NCBI GenBank assembly: GCA_026874595.1
Contig: CM049316.1
Coordinates: forward strand, 25,937,839 to 26,001,838
Direction of reading: 5' to 3'
Length of the DNA stretch: 64,000 nt
Source: Sipunculus nudus
Lineage: Eukaryota; Annelida; Sipuncula; Golfingiida; Sipunculidae
In this document: piece by piece, positions 33,009 through 45,284 of the stretch
Layout: each line of letters opens with the position of its first letter
Numbering within the stretch: position 1 is the first letter of the stretch
Notes under the pieces: model-generated
What the model saw: only the letters and a program-made list of their open reading frames with translations
Told to the model about the DNA's origin: nothing
Database searches by the model: none
Made by a program: the position numbers and the translations under genes

Positions 33009-33066
<58 letters not shown>
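33009..33066 (+). repeat. (GT)n(AT)n microsatellite
   Basis: Seven GT units run into more than 20 AT units; it abuts the Penelope-like terminus. Confidence 0.95.
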
Positions 33067-33067
<1 letters not shown>

Positions 33068-33290
33068 CGAAAGTTAAGATAAACAGTGGCGCCCTTTAGA
33101 TAGACTAACTAGTTTATTAACACACGAGCTTTCGAAGCACAAAGACTTCTTCGTCAGGTGGTCAATCGATTAGTCTTTGTACTTCGAAAGCTCGTGTGTT
33201 AATAAACTAGTTAGTCTATCTAAAAGGCGTCACTGTTTACCTTAACTTTTGCTTCAACTACAGACTTACACGGCTATACCACTTAATTTC
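33067..33290. mobile_element. Penelope-like element termini in inverted arrangement
   Basis: Two arms of about 80 bp (33,067-33,146 and 33,172-33,251) are near-perfect reverse complements with a 25-bp loop. The outer end contains CTACAGACTTACACGGCTA (33,258-33,276), which resembles the terminus of animal Penelope-like elements, as does the arm sequence. On the minus strand the left arm holds CTGACGA (33,157-33,151), a short GAAG/CTTC stem and GAAA (33,133-33,130), which fits the CUGANGA...GAAA core of hammerhead ribozymes. Hammerheads are known in Penelope-like elements. I could not place the cleavage site and third stem with certainty. Confidence 0.65.
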
Positions 33291-33304
33291 TATTTGCATA
33301 CACC

Positions 33305-33605
33305 TTCGTGTGTGTTTGGGTGTGTTCGTGTGTGTGTTTGTAAACAACTTAATGCACGCTGTCATGAACGGAATCTCCTGAGGTTTCGGGTAATTTCGGG
33401 GATCGACCAATTTAGATTTGATTAGACTTTAGTGTGGTCCGGATTCAGAAAGGTCATCAAAAAATATTTAGAAATGCACAGTCACTTTTGCAAGAAGGAA
33501 CATGGGAATATGGGCCGAATAATTGATGTAAACACGGTTTTTGAATATCCAACAGTAGCAACCCTATATGGCGGAGGCTTGCATTCCTTAGATGGCAGAT
33601 TTGTA
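33305..33605 (+). repeat. RTE-tailed element IR1, copy 6
   Basis: It begins CGTGTGTGTTTGG and ends GGCGGAGGCTTGCATTCC (33,571-33,588). It sits at the start of segment copy C. Confidence 0.68.
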
Positions 33606-33743
33606 GTTTGTCATATTTTCATTCATATTCATTGATAATATTTACATATATTTAAATACATTAATCATATGAACATATAACGGAGTATCGACTTTGGTGT
33701 CAATTTGTTATTACAATGAATGCATACACGTATGTGTGTGTTT

Positions 33744-33746
<3 letters not shown>

Positions 33747-33809
<63 letters not shown>
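33747..33809 (+). repeat. (AT)n microsatellite
   Basis: Two AT runs are separated by AAATTTT; the equivalent of 20,160-20,220 in copy B. Confidence 0.93.
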
Positions 33810-33815
<6 letters not shown>

Positions 33816-36389
33816 TTCAAACAAGCTGTTACTTAGATTCCTTCAGCTTTCATTTACTTGACCAATGTTTTTGGTAACATTGGTTTATGCTCCAAGGGAA
33901 ATAAGTTCATGCGGTTCTAAAGTTTCCTTAAAATACTCAAAATAAGAACACTCAAAATCAAGGGTTTTCTTTGGTTTCATGTTTTCATGTTTTGGAATGT
34001 CTTAGTTGCGATTCATGACAGTAAAACACATGATTTCTTCTTGGCTTTATGAAACTTCTCTGTGTATTTTCCACGTTATTTATCCATTAGAATCGTGGAC
34101 AATGTTGTATTTAGACAGAAAATTTACCTCTTTCCTCCATCAAAACGTCGAATGAATTTTCGTTTTTCCATCCATTATCGTCAATCCGTTCAGTTCTTCC
34201 TTCAGCTGAAATATTTCTTTCTACCACCTATTTCAAAGCTCTGAATTAAATATTACATTTAAATGTTGAAAGGATATAAGCGTAAGTGCTCGAGTTCTTC
34301 TTGCAGGCGTCTAATATTTAAGCAAATCGTCTAATATTAAAGATATAAAAGAAAATAAGGCTCAATAAGGATTGCCATTCGGATTTAAATTTATTTTGAC
34401 ATGAGTTTAGTTTGGACTTTTAATGTGCCGCACTGTGAAGAATCGGATAATTAAAAAATTGCATCAAACGACATAAAAAAGTTTCTGTCTCCGTATTCTA
34501 CTTGGAACAGGTCAATCAACTCTGAAAAATTTCTTTTTTTTTCTCCAGTCTATGTCGATTCCTAACTCCACTTCAATGTGTATCAGTGTATATAAACATG
34601 GTGGGATTTCTGCAGGTTATAGGTGATTCGGAAAGGGAATGTAAAATCTGAGCTGAGAGATATGACCTTAGATTCGGGAGGACACATTTTGTCGCCACAA
34701 GCCGGTAAATGGAGAACAACTGCACGTACCATAGGCTTCCGCCTGGCCAAGTTGGCACATGACTTAGTAATAGTATTTTAGTGCATTTGCTTCATTGTAA
34801 TTGTCATAATATACTGCTACTGTCGCTGCATCATATATTCACCTTTCCTTTGCAACCAGGAGACTGTCCCTCATAGGACAAAAGGATAATCGACACTTGC
34901 AAATGTGATGATCTTAATAGAATACAAAACCGGCAACGAAAATGTCATATTATTAAAACTGGCAACATTGAGCAATCAAATATACAATCATGACCAGATT
35001 ATTTCATTGAATCATGATCTGAAGCACCCATGACCGTTAACACATGCCATCCACTATGGCTGATGCGAATCTAAAGAGGTAATTTGTTACTGTCCCTCCA
35101 TGCGATAAGTCTTTTCCAGGTAATCCGTCATCGGGTGACAGCAACATCCAGTTTTGTGTCACCCAAAAGTTGGCTAAAGAGAAAGCGGTAACAAGTGTTT
35201 TGAGTTTGATTGTTTTTATGCATTGAAATGTTCAAATCAGATCAAAAGGCGTTAGGTTGCTTCTTTTAACTAAATACAAGACTGTTTTCATCCGACATTT
35301 CGATATTTTCCATAAATTCGAGTTATTATTTGCTAATCAAGCATACCTCGCTCACTGGAGCATGCTCTAGCTCCATTGTTGTTTTGACAAATGTTTCTGT
35401 GTCTGGCTGTCTTCCATTTTAATACATCAGATTGCATCTGTCCAGAAAGTGTTTAATCTTTCATTTATATGTTACATATCTTGGTTAATACATGGACTGC
35501 AGGGTGTCTTTTAGAAGGACAGGATCTTAAATGTCACGGAGAACGGTACACTGACTATAGTCCTGTTGATACAGTTTTAAGAAAAGTTACCAAATCATTA
35601 TGCTGCCGACCATGGGCCTTGTTTAAGGGGCGACAGGGGGGACGTGTCAAACTCAGTGTTTCAGGGAAGGGGACAAGGTGCCTGTATAGTCTCTTCAGTC
35701 TCCTTCTACCGGAATATTAAATTTTCAGGTAATTTCCTCTGTCAATTTAAAGTTTCGTCATATTATCCCAAATACAATTAATCTTTTAAATGATGCGTCT
35801 CGCACTGTGTAAATTTATATGACATCAGTTAACTGCCAGACTCGATTGATAGCCGTATCGTCTGTTGTTGAAATTTTAAATCAAATGTCAGTTATTAGGA
35901 ATATATTGTTCAAACAATCTGAGCACAAATTATTTTCTTACAAAGAAATATATACTCCATGAAGTGTAGGTCGGAGGGAAAAAATGATTTCCTACCAGAG
36001 GGCTTTCTCTTACATTTAATAAGGTAGTGGAGCAGTTGGTTGCCCGAGGACAGGTTTTCTTATTTCAGGGGAGGGTTTGCCAACTCATTTTTTTTAGGAA
36101 ACAAGCCAAAAGCGTAAGATGGGTTAAAACAACAGTAAGAGGGAAATCACTTAAAAATTAGATGCATAAAAGTTAACAGGGATAGGATTCGGGGGAGTAG
36201 TTAAATTGATTGACTTTGGCATCCTGTTCAGGGAAAAAAAGGAGGTGAGGTCCACATAGTTTAAAGAACATGGATTTAACAATATAGCACAGCTTCTTCC
36301 TATTTAATGTTTTATTTAACTTTCATCTGCAGACCGATGACGTGTCGTGTACAAAAAAAAGAAATGGTTTAAGGAACGTAGCGATGCTC

Positions 36390-36404
36390 GGGGGGGGGGG
36401 GGGG
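36390..36404 (+). repeat. Poly-G tract (15 G)
   Basis: It lies inside about 250 bp (36,350-36,610) that copy B lacks. Confidence 0.93.
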
Positions 36405-38479
36405 TGGCATATATTTTAATTCAAATTAGAATATCAGTTTTACAAGACGGATAAATAAAAAATATCAAATTTGCATGGTCTAACCTAATTAAATGTATAA
36501 TTTCCAATAAACAATTCCTTATTAACTGCTTGCCCAATGCTTTATATTGAAATGTCACAAACTTGCAGATACCAGTGACAGAATTTTCATGATTATGTTT
36601 TGGAAAAGTTAATCATTATTAGACTGTGGAATTCGCGGAGGACGGGGAGTTCTGGATGCGGGGGGGGTGGGGTGTGCCCCCACCCTTTGGCTATACGCCC
36701 CTAGGACTATCTTCACACCAGCAATTCAGTGTCCCGATTACTAACCATTGCGTGACCTCATTTCTTTGGATGCTATATACAATACAGACAACATCTGATA
36801 ATCCATATCCTGGTTAAGGTACAGCGGAATACTAAAGAAAACTCGTCTAGACGACAAATACACCTCATTCCCGGCAGTGGACATATCTTTTCAGGAATAA
36901 ATACAGACTTTCTGGAAGAATTACAGGGGACTTTTCACTATTGAGAATCCCGTCTGGATCTCCACCTCGGCGTATTAGTCTCGGACCAGTGACACATCTG
37001 CCCATTCGGACGTCAAAATACGACTGATATCGCTCGATATATTTATTGCCAACCTGTATCGGTTTCTTAGACTGATGGATTAGAGCTATATGCTTGTCTG
37101 CACATTTCACTCTACACTAATTTATCTGATTTGATCAAAAGCCCGGGAGTCATGTTGACAAATAAATCGTTATAAAAATAGCAAAAGCCTTCTTCTCCAC
37201 AACTCATTACTGGTACTTCGGCTCACGACTGCTGAAATCATGCAGATATCTTTTCGCCCTTCAGCTTAAAGTCGGCTCATTTCCTCCGGGCGCAATAAAT
37301 AAATCCACTTTGCACTCTCCGATATTTGGATATTTAGAATGCAAGAATACGAAAATTTATTTTTCAGTTCCTGCTATAATTTTCTGATATTAGGATTGTA
37401 TCCACGTATTGGGAATCGTATTTCTTATTGATGCATTATTCACGAAGAGAATCTTACCCAGGCTTCAGCGGGTGAACCTGTTAACGTACTGCAACACTAA
37501 TAACGCGCTAAATTTCACCCTGAATAATGCCTGGTCAGCAAATCTTTAATCCTTTTACTTTACAGACAACGTATCAATAAAAACTAGGTACATGTGCTTC
37601 CCTTGTTGCTCTGAGGTTCGTCATGAAATATTTCTTATCGTAGCAGAAGCCTTCTAAATAAATACTATAGGTTTTCTAAATAACATGAAAGCAATGATTC
37701 TGTAATCTTTATATGAATAACATATTGACTAGCGTTTACTGCTACATTGATTTCATATATTTTACTAAAATTTGATTTTAACTAAAATACTAATACTTAT
37801 ACTAAACCGAGCCTCTGAGGTTCCACTAAATTTACCTATATTGTTAGGACTGGATAATAACAAGGTTCAATGGAAATCAGACCACACGAAGGGCTTAGCT
37901 TATAGACAGCATGTATAATGTCTCACACTTGCCCAGTCATTTGTAAATAAAAGAGGTCTGGGATCTTGCTGATTTGTCTGGGTCTTGAATTACATTTAGT
38001 TTCATAGCCTATTGAAAGGCAACACCTGGATCTTAAGTACCTTTAAAGCTTGGTTCTATTGTTTAATCAACTGAACTAATTGTCTAGGCTCCATGATCCA
38101 AGTAGCCCCGTGCATCATGCCGGCCTGGTTTTTAAATTTGTTTGTTAGAAAAAATTACCCGAAAGCGCTGAATGGATTTTAATGATGATAAGTAACCCTT
38201 TTTAAATCTCAATATTTATATTCGATTAAATATCTGTTAATTTCATTATTATTGTTGTTAAATAACCCAAGTTGCCTTGATAGGTCTTTTTCACTCTGAA
38301 ATTGTTATATTTGTTGGAGAAGAGACTGCATGTTATATTTTAGCCAATTAACTATTTCTGTTTTCTATGAACAAATTTTAATACAGTCGTGTTCTTTTTA
38401 AGCTTATTTGAAACATGTATTTTTAGTATACTTTGATCAATTTTTATTGCTTCGGGCATATAGATATATGCATAACTGA

Positions 38480-38830
38480 ACTAATAATGAGCTAAACTAA
38501 GGACAGTGATGGAAAAAGGAAAATATACGTTAAATGAGTCAAACATAAGGTTTTCTGTGGACTACCTTTAACCTTAAATGACCAATTGGAATAAGTCGAA
38601 TGGACTCTTTCGACTGGGTCTTGAATGTATACCACTGGCAGCTCGTTCATTACCATATTTTTCCGGATTCCATGTATCAAATGAATATTACCTGTGTTTG
38701 ACTGAACATAAACCTGATATGGTGTCTCTTTGTTCCTAGATGAGTGACCGGAAGACTCCCTGATTAAAACCAATGTGCATTTCACCCTGTTGTTACTCAT
38801 TTCTTTTGAATAATTCTTTGAAGACATGAC
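38480..38830 (-). repeat. Dispersed repeat F2, longest open copy
   Basis: This F2 copy holds a 111-codon minus-strand frame (38,827-38,492) containing RESSGHSSRNKETPYQVYV and NELPVVYIQDP. Other F2 copies keep pieces of the same wording (DTQYQVFV near 52,145; GTPY, a stop, then IFV near 57,450). The family may therefore come from a coding sequence, though every other copy is interrupted. No protein family was recognised. Confidence 0.5.
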
Positions 38831-39645
38831 CCTATATTAAACGTAGCGTAAAAGTATTTCATTTTCTTTTACTTATTTGCCTTTCTTTCTGTTTTCTTTT
38901 TTTTTGCCCGTGTTCTAAAATATGACGGATTTTCTATAAAACACTGACCTTGGGCATAGTAATATTCATAGGTGATAGATTAAAGATCTAAACTTTTTAT
39001 ATATTTTTGACTTTGGCCTAATTTTCCAGAACTTTCCCTTGCGATCGCTTGGCGATTGCTAACATCTTGTTAAATAAAAAAAAATAATTATTCTATAGTT
39101 TACTTATTAGTACATTTTCTATCAAAAGACTTCATTTTAATATTATTTAAATCATAACTGGAAACGTAATTTAATAGATATTCTTTGGTATCCTAAATTA
39201 TAACAATCAGCAAATAACACAGTCTGTTACTTTGCAGAAATAACATAGTGTGACAAAATAGTTTTCAAACAGGAAATTATCCCGACATTCAAATTTTGCA
39301 AATTACCCAGAAAGCATTTTCTTTCACCGATTGCATAGTTCAAGTCATTCCCAGGGATGCAGTCAATCCCCGGGATGCGGTTTAATGAAATATTAAGGGC
39401 TTGTAGGCGTCTGTGCCTGGTGATAGCAAATTAATTTCTCGGCTTAGTATAATGGAAAAGATATGACATATAATTAATCCGTTTAATCTAAACTTATGAT
39501 GAGCAAATCTGACAGCGACCTAGGTACACTTCCTTATATGAACAAAAAGCAAAGAAGAGGTCTGCCGTCATGAGGTCAGAGGTCACGGCAGAAGCAGCTC
39601 TCGCTCTCTTTGTAACTCTATGTGGAAATGCTTGGCTTTTCAACA

Positions 39646-39825
39646 GATCAGTCTTCATGTACAAGGGTTATGTTTATACTACTATATTTTCATTACCTTT
39701 CTGTGTTGACTTGTCATTGTAGATAAAAGTTATCAATATTCTTCCAGATATCTGCATACTTCAGTCATGGGGATGCGGTTGTGCAGATAATGGATGTAAG
39801 ATTGGCCCAGCAGCATTTTTTTCTC
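39646..39825 (+). other. No recognisable feature
   Basis: Unique sequence lies between the end of copy C and the LINE remnant. Confidence 0.5.
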
Positions 39826-39840
39826 ATAGTACAGAAGTGA

Positions 39841-40014
39841 AATATTAAAAAGGCTGAACGATCATTCCGTTTATTAGCCCCAAAAGTCAGGAATTCGCTT
39901 CCTAATACACTTGGAAAATCTCCGACTCTTACATTTAAAACCAATTTAAAAACGTATCTCGTTCGGCAATTTGGTCATTTGTCTGATCATTTTTTTTTCG
40001 GAAGTCAGTTGTAA
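39841..40014 (+). pseudogene. C-terminal tail of a LINE reverse transcriptase, 5'-truncated
   Basis: After an in-frame stop at 39,838 the frame reads 57 codons containing RSFRLLAPKVRNSLPNTL and FKTNLKTYLVRQ. This is the pattern (aromatic, AP, NSLP, FK..LKTYL) found at the C-terminus of many non-LTR retrotransposon polymerases of the CR1/L2/Jockey kind, just before the 3' UTR. The rest of the polymerase and any endonuclease are missing, so this is a dead 5'-truncated copy. The usual W before NSLP is R here. The 3' UTR follows with a GT run and the typical GGCGCTATATAAATA tail. I am confident of the LINE origin but not of the clade. Confidence 0.82.
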
Positions 40015-40190
40015 TCGGTGAACACGCGGGAGAGGGTGAGGAGGAAAGTGGGCTCAGGGAGAGGCATAGGGAGTAGGTTTCCATGAAATTGTGTGATGGT
40101 GTGTGTGTGTGTGTGTGTGTGAACTGCACTGTGAGTCCGACTATCGGAGAATTGGCGCTATATAAATACTATAAATGTAATGACAGAAAT
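40015..40190 (+). mobile_element. 3' UTR and tail of the LINE remnant
   Basis: It contains a (GT)n run at 40,100-40,121 and ends with GGCGCTATATAAATAC (from about 40,154), the kind of tail seen in CR1/L2-type LINEs. Confidence 0.65.
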
Positions 40191-40934
40191 GTACAATTCG
40201 GCTTAATAGCTCCAATACCTCTGCTTTTTAGTGTAGTAGCGCCAACACATGCATCTGCTTCTTAGTCATGCATACCGGATGTAACACGGTCTTGTAGTTT
40301 TCCCACCGATAAAATAAAACACAGCAGTTTAAGTTATATGTACCCCGCATAACTTTTGACATAAACTTGACAAATATATGTTCTTTACCATAACAACCAA
40401 ATCATATTAGTTTTTTAAGCAAGATTCATTGTGTTCAGGGTTCTATCCAACACTTAACACCTAGATCTTTTTTTTTTATAAACAATGATTTTTTCATTAT
40501 AATTGCTTATTATATTTCCTATCAATATTACTTGATTAAGAGGCGATCTTAAAAAAGGACGGACTCATAAGATGTACATGAATATATTTATATGGGTATT
40601 TATATGAGAAAATAATTATATGTATCATCAACGATCCAGAAATATACTTTTTACCTACTAATAAAACTCCAGCATTCGTATCACAATTTACTTTTTCAAG
40701 GGACAATCATCTTATCATCTTGCACACTTGCTCGGTCCCGTGTCCGGGTGTAGATTAATTTGTTTGGGTCCTGCAGTGCATGCATATGATTAAATATAAA
40801 GAGCATTCAATTTTAATGTTTTTAATGTTTTATAATAAACACGTCTGATGATGCTAGAAAAATCTGGTCCTCGTTTTATGGCTAGGTTAACATGTTAGTA
40901 CTGCTCAGGTTGTATGTACCATTTCACGTTTGTT
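40191..40934 (+). other. No recognisable gene
   Basis: AT-rich sequence. A short stretch near 40,730-40,790 (TTTGTTTGGGTCCTGCAGT) faintly resembles segment positions around 5,045 and 37,975, suggesting a very decayed further copy. Confidence 0.4.
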
Positions 40935-41262
40935 TCCTCCGCCAGGAATGTATGCGTTTATCCCCATCCGTGTATGTGTTTGTTCACAACATAACTCACA
41001 CAATAATGAACTTAATCTCATGAGATTTTCAGAGCATTTCGGCTATTGGCCAGTTCAGAATCGATTAGATTTTGGTGTGGATCCGACACATGATCCGGAT
41101 TCAGGAATCTCAAGGAATATTCCCAAATGCAGAGTCATATATACACTAATAAACCTGGGAATATGGGCCGATTACGTGAATGCAAACAGGGGTTGTGGGC
41201 CGGGTAGGGGGATCCCAAAGTAGATACCCCCACACAGTGGAGGTTTGCATTCCTTAGAATAC
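40935..41262 (+). repeat. RTE-tailed element IR1, copy 7
   Basis: It spans the whole family length, with CATGATCCGGATTCAGGAA at about 41,087 and the tail GTGGAGGTTTGCATTCC at about 41,237-41,253. Confidence 0.68.
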
Positions 41263-42495
41263 AGTTTTTAGTTTTTTTATGGTTATGACATTTTTGATTT
41301 CATCATTATTATTAAATCAGGCTTCCTACGTTACCTATACCGACTTTTGGTCAGCCTCATATTGTCAAATTGGTGTCTGTGAATGGTTTTATTTCAAAAG
41401 TGCTCATGTAAACGAAAACGATTTGCTTAATACGGATATAAAAGCCAGGTGTGTCCAAGGACAGGAAGATAGAAAGGAAAAGCTTAACTTGCTAACGATG
41501 TCAAATCTACTGTTTCTTGCAGTAGATATTATTTTAACCATCTGAAGCGGTCTCTAGGGAAGAGCTTGAAACAGGATGTTGCAACAAAGCAATGCTGATG
41601 GAACTTTGCACAGGACGGCATTACTGAATTTTTTTTTCCAGAGGGAAGAATAATTGGTAAAAAAGTGATCGTACTATCCCAGAAAACTCTAGGAAATTGT
41701 GTTACATCACCGTAATCCTCCGAATGGCCACGTAGTTTTATATTTATTCATCTAGTAATTAAATTTTATTTTCTATTAATTTATTTTCTATTAAGAAGTT
41801 AAGTTGCTGTTTCATGACAAAGATAATTTGTAATAAACAAATCAGTTTTTATTTAAGGTGTCGGCATTGGTGGGATGCTTTTGAAAACTATTTAAGGTAA
41901 GGATGCAGAACTTGGTTTAATACAACTTAATACTGAATGTGGACAAATATCGTTTCAGGTTAAATCTGATGCAAGTTAAACGGTTATAGAAGGAATAGCA
42001 CTGTCCGCGACACTATATACCCCTTAGAGCTGTTGATAATGTATAATATATTTCAGGGCAAAATAAATTGATTCCGTACTTTAATCAAAGGCTTAACAAA
42101 TTTGGTTTCTCAGTCGACGCGCGTAAGTTTACCACATATAAAAATATTATTTTATATTTTTATTAGAATATCAACGATTTTAAAATTGATCCTGTTTTGT
42201 TTCAAAAAGATAAATAAAATCAATTATTTACATTTTGATAAAATATTCCTTCCTCACCTTGCGAATTCAGCAAATCAATTCTGTTATCATCATGTGGTCC
42301 GCTGATTATATAAATTTTCTTATCGAGAACCTAAAATAAAAGTCAACCATTAAACCGCCCGCCCGCATTGATTTCTGAAAAAGTACCTTAGAAACCAAAA
42401 CATTTTTTATTTTGTTAACACTAAATTCATTTTTTGCTGAGCCTTCACATAAAAAAAGACTCGCCACCAACCAACCTTGGCGCCGTTATATTATA

Positions 42496-42496
<1 letters not shown>
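41263..42496 (+). other. No recognisable gene
   Basis: An 88-codon frame (41,279-41,545) starts with a hydrophobic stretch but matches nothing I know and has no supporting splice or promoter structure. The rest is AT-rich unique sequence. Confidence 0.45.

Positions 42497-42560
<64 letters not shown>
42497..42560 (+). repeat. (AT)n microsatellite
   Basis: More than 25 AT units lie directly left of a Penelope-like terminus. Confidence 0.95.
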
Positions 42561-42785
<225 letters not shown>

Positions 42786-42850
42786 CCGGCAATCGGAAGG
42801 TGATGGGTTCGATTACCATCGGCAGTGAACCGACTTTTCTGTGTTTTCAT
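42786..42850 (+). mobile_element. Possible tRNA-derived SINE fragment
   Basis: GGTTCGATTACC at 42,806-42,817 is close to a Pol III B box. Any A box would lie in the AG repeat and is lost. It is squeezed between a microsatellite and an LTR. Confidence 0.35.
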
Positions 42851-42864
42851 GTTCCATCATATAT

Positions 42865-43621
42865 TGTTACAGGTGTCTGTTTTGTTGTGCGCAGGAGTGT
42901 TACATGTGCCTGATGATATTCTGATTCGTGCAGCGCGTGCATAGTTCGTTGCTATGGGAACCTCGCTTGTTTGGTGCTGGCTCGCGTGTTGGGTCTGAAG
43001 CGTAGAGACACAGCGTTCTTTCTGAAGCGTAGAGACACAGCGTTCTTTATTTTCTAGATCTTTCGGGTCTGTTCATGTGCATGTGTATTGTTCTTTGGAA
43101 TTTCCATTTCTAGAATTTTCGGATGGGAAGCTATAAATTACTGGCTGTGTTTAGAGCCGGCAGAAAGAGAGTAAAATACCAGCGAGCACTAAGAGTGTTA
43201 CTTTCTCGTCAGGTTTGAGACCTATTATCCGATAATTGCAGAACTTACAGATCTTCAACGGATTTTAAAAAGATTTAATACGGACTGTCTCCAGTTTGCC
43301 TTTTGATTATTACTATTTATGAGGATAATTTACGTTAAAAGACTCTTGTTGAGCTGTGACAGTGGTGGTATCCAGAAATCAAAGCCTAGGACCCGGAAAC
43401 TCTGGTACTTGACATTTTATTGTTATACCGTGTAATTGTATTGATTTAGTGTATTGTTATGTAAGGATAATTATTTGTTAACAAAAAACCACTGACTTCT
43501 TTATTCATTCCCCTAGACTTTTCACGCTGCCTAGTGTTGCGGGATCTGATTTTTTTTATCTCTGTAACAAAATTTGTGTTGATCACGATTACGTGACCTG
43601 TTGTTATTAAGTTCTGTAACA
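42865..43621 (+). mobile_element. Solo LTR, family L1 (757 bp)
   Basis: It begins TGTTACAGGTG and ends TTCTGTAACA, flanked by a perfect 4-bp target duplication ATAT (42,861-42,864 and 43,622-43,625). The TATA box is at 43,132-43,139. A perfect RFX X-box match, GTTGCTATGGGAAC, lies at 42,948-42,961 in U3. A 29-bp direct duplication containing GAAGCGTAGAGACACAGCG occurs at about 42,997-43,045. No internal retrotransposon sequence adjoins it. Confidence 0.88.
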
Positions 43622-43627
43622 ATATGA

Positions 43628-43650
43628 ATATATATATATATATATATATT
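43628..43650 (+). repeat. (AT)n microsatellite
   Basis: A short AT run just right of the solo LTR. Confidence 0.9.
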
Positions 43651-44017
43651 GTGAAAACCAAGCTTCACCATTGAAATAAAATGTTAAGCGCTCTGGGCAT
43701 AGGGGTTCATAGGTCACTTCGATTTGAGAGATCTTGTCACAATGGAAAAAGCGGGAAAACAGAAAAAAAGAACGTCGCGGTCTCAAGTGCAGGGCATGCC
43801 TAAGACGTCAGCCTGAAGATTAGAGCCACCATTGCCTATCATATTTTATTTAGGCATTAGGTATTTTTGAAATACTAAATAAGTAGTGCACGAACATAAA
43901 AGCAAAACAGATCGAGACTTTGGACGTCAAATGGTACGATATTTATTCGTCAGTCGTGAAATAGAGTTTAATTTGTAGAATGCATCGTTTCTACCATGGA
44001 GCAACATTAGATGGTAA
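43651..44017 (+). other. No recognisable feature
   Basis: Unique sequence without repeat or gene-like frame. Confidence 0.45.
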
Positions 44018-44215
44018 TGTTGTGACAAAAGAATACATCATGTTTTTTGCAGCAACCCTACCATTGCTGAAGGACGAGCAAGGCTTGAGCACAAGACGGG
44101 AGAAGAAGATTCCTTAGCAGAGGTTTTGGTTACAGCTGTTTGTGTAGTAGACGCACTTGTTCATGAAGAGACCCGGCTTTGGCCAGTATGCAAACCTGAT
44201 GACCGGCCTGCATGA
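44018..44215 (+). CDS. Weak exon candidate, 65 codons, unknown
   Basis: The frame is open between stops at 44,015 and 44,213. It has an acceptor-like TTTTTTGCAG ending at about 44,053, followed by a charged stretch (IAEGRARLEHKTGEEDS) and then AEVLVTAVCVVDALVHEE. Composition is more protein-like than its surroundings. There is no start codon, no second exon and no recognised family. Part of the DNA (TTGAGCACAAGAC) also occurs in the F2 copy at about 52,457, so repeat origin is possible. Confidence 0.18.
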   Translation, partial: CCDKRIHHVFCSNPTIAEGRARLEHKTGEEDSLAEVLVTAVCVVDALVHEETRLWPVCKPDDRPA

Positions 44216-44611
44216 GGAAGACGAGGCCGCCTTCAGAAAATAATTAAGCTACAACTTGTGACAGCACATACATAAAAATAGCTCACCTAGCGACAACCTA
44301 AAAAAAGTCAATTGAGGTATTAGGCGCCAATAATAGTTACGCTGGATCGCGTCATTGACGCTTAATGACAACAAATAACAAAGCAGATTGGTCATTTTAA
44401 AATGTTTTTTAATGGTCTGCAAGTTTCGTCGCTCGGACTATCAAATATTATACATCGCCATGATCTTTTTTATGTATAATGTATATTCTGTATTTATTCA
44501 TGCTGGCGGTTGACAAATGGCAAATCTTATTGAGTTTAAGCTGGAATCAATCAAATACGACTTTGACTTTGTTGTCTGATAGGTTTTTTATAGGTTATGT
44601 CTATCTGCTAG
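44216..44611 (+). other. No recognisable feature
   Basis: Unique AT-rich sequence. Confidence 0.45.
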
Positions 44612-44790
44612 GATGCCTAAGGATATTAACTCTGCAAGTAGGAGTCACTTATCTCAATTAGCCCTAAGGCGAAGGGCTGCGTCGGTGTGGCAGAGATGCT
44701 ACATGAAAGATCGTCAAGAGACAAAAGTCAAGGCCATCAAAACCTCAGAGGGTCGGGTCACACTCCGGCCAGTGTCAGCGGCTCAGCTCA
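44612..44790 (+). repeat. Dispersed repeat family F4, copy 1
   Basis: It shares a TTAACTCTGCAAGTAGGAGT-like start and GTCGGTGTGGCAGAG with two other places, 45,285-45,440 and 55,893-56,065. It gives a short open frame (ASVWQRCYMKDRQE) that is not open in the second copy. Confidence 0.5.
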
Positions 44791-45025
44791 TAATCCAGAG
44801 TCCTTTGTGTGCTTTTAGTGGCGGGGAAATAAGATTTACAGACCATGACTTCCGCTTTTTTATTTGATATAAAAATCAAAATATCTTTATTTGTAAGAAG
44901 TTAAGTTCTCTTCACATGGCCATAACTAATAGTAACTTGAGAGAAAATTCCCACATATGCCTGAATTGCATGGCCAAATGAAACGTTGAACATGTATGCC
45001 AGTAGCTGTTTCATAATTCGTGTAG

Positions 45026-45079
<54 letters not shown>

Positions 45080-45284
45080 CGGATGTAAGAACATACGAAG
45101 AATGTCAAAATATTGTGGTTTCACTTATACAACCTCAATACAGTTGTGTGATACAGGCGTGTGAACGTTAAATATAAACATATATCGTCTGTTATCACAG
45201 TTGAGGTCAAATAACTTCAACCTTACACCTTTCCTGTCAGGTTATAGATTTATTCTCGGGGCATTTTTATTCAGCCACAGCACC
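44791..45284 (+). other. AT-rich sequence with (AT)n microsatellite
   Basis: The AT run is at 45,027-45,078. Nothing else was recognised. Confidence 0.6.

Larger units (their letters stand above)
33310..39645 (+). repeat. Segmental repeat, copy C (truncated)
   Basis: It matches copy B from 19,805 and copy A from 510, running through block 2 (33,625-38,030), a shortened block 3 (38,120-38,300), F2 (38,480-38,830, minus) and the start of block 5 (38,875-39,645). It stops near GGAAATGCTTGGCTT, the equivalent of A 9,945. It carries no LTR at the place where A has one, giving the empty site. No gene was recognised. Confidence 0.87.

Noticed and set aside
41279-41545. 88-codon frame with hydrophobic N-terminus
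   Set aside because: No splice, promoter or homologue support; starts right after an IR1 tail in AT-rich DNA.
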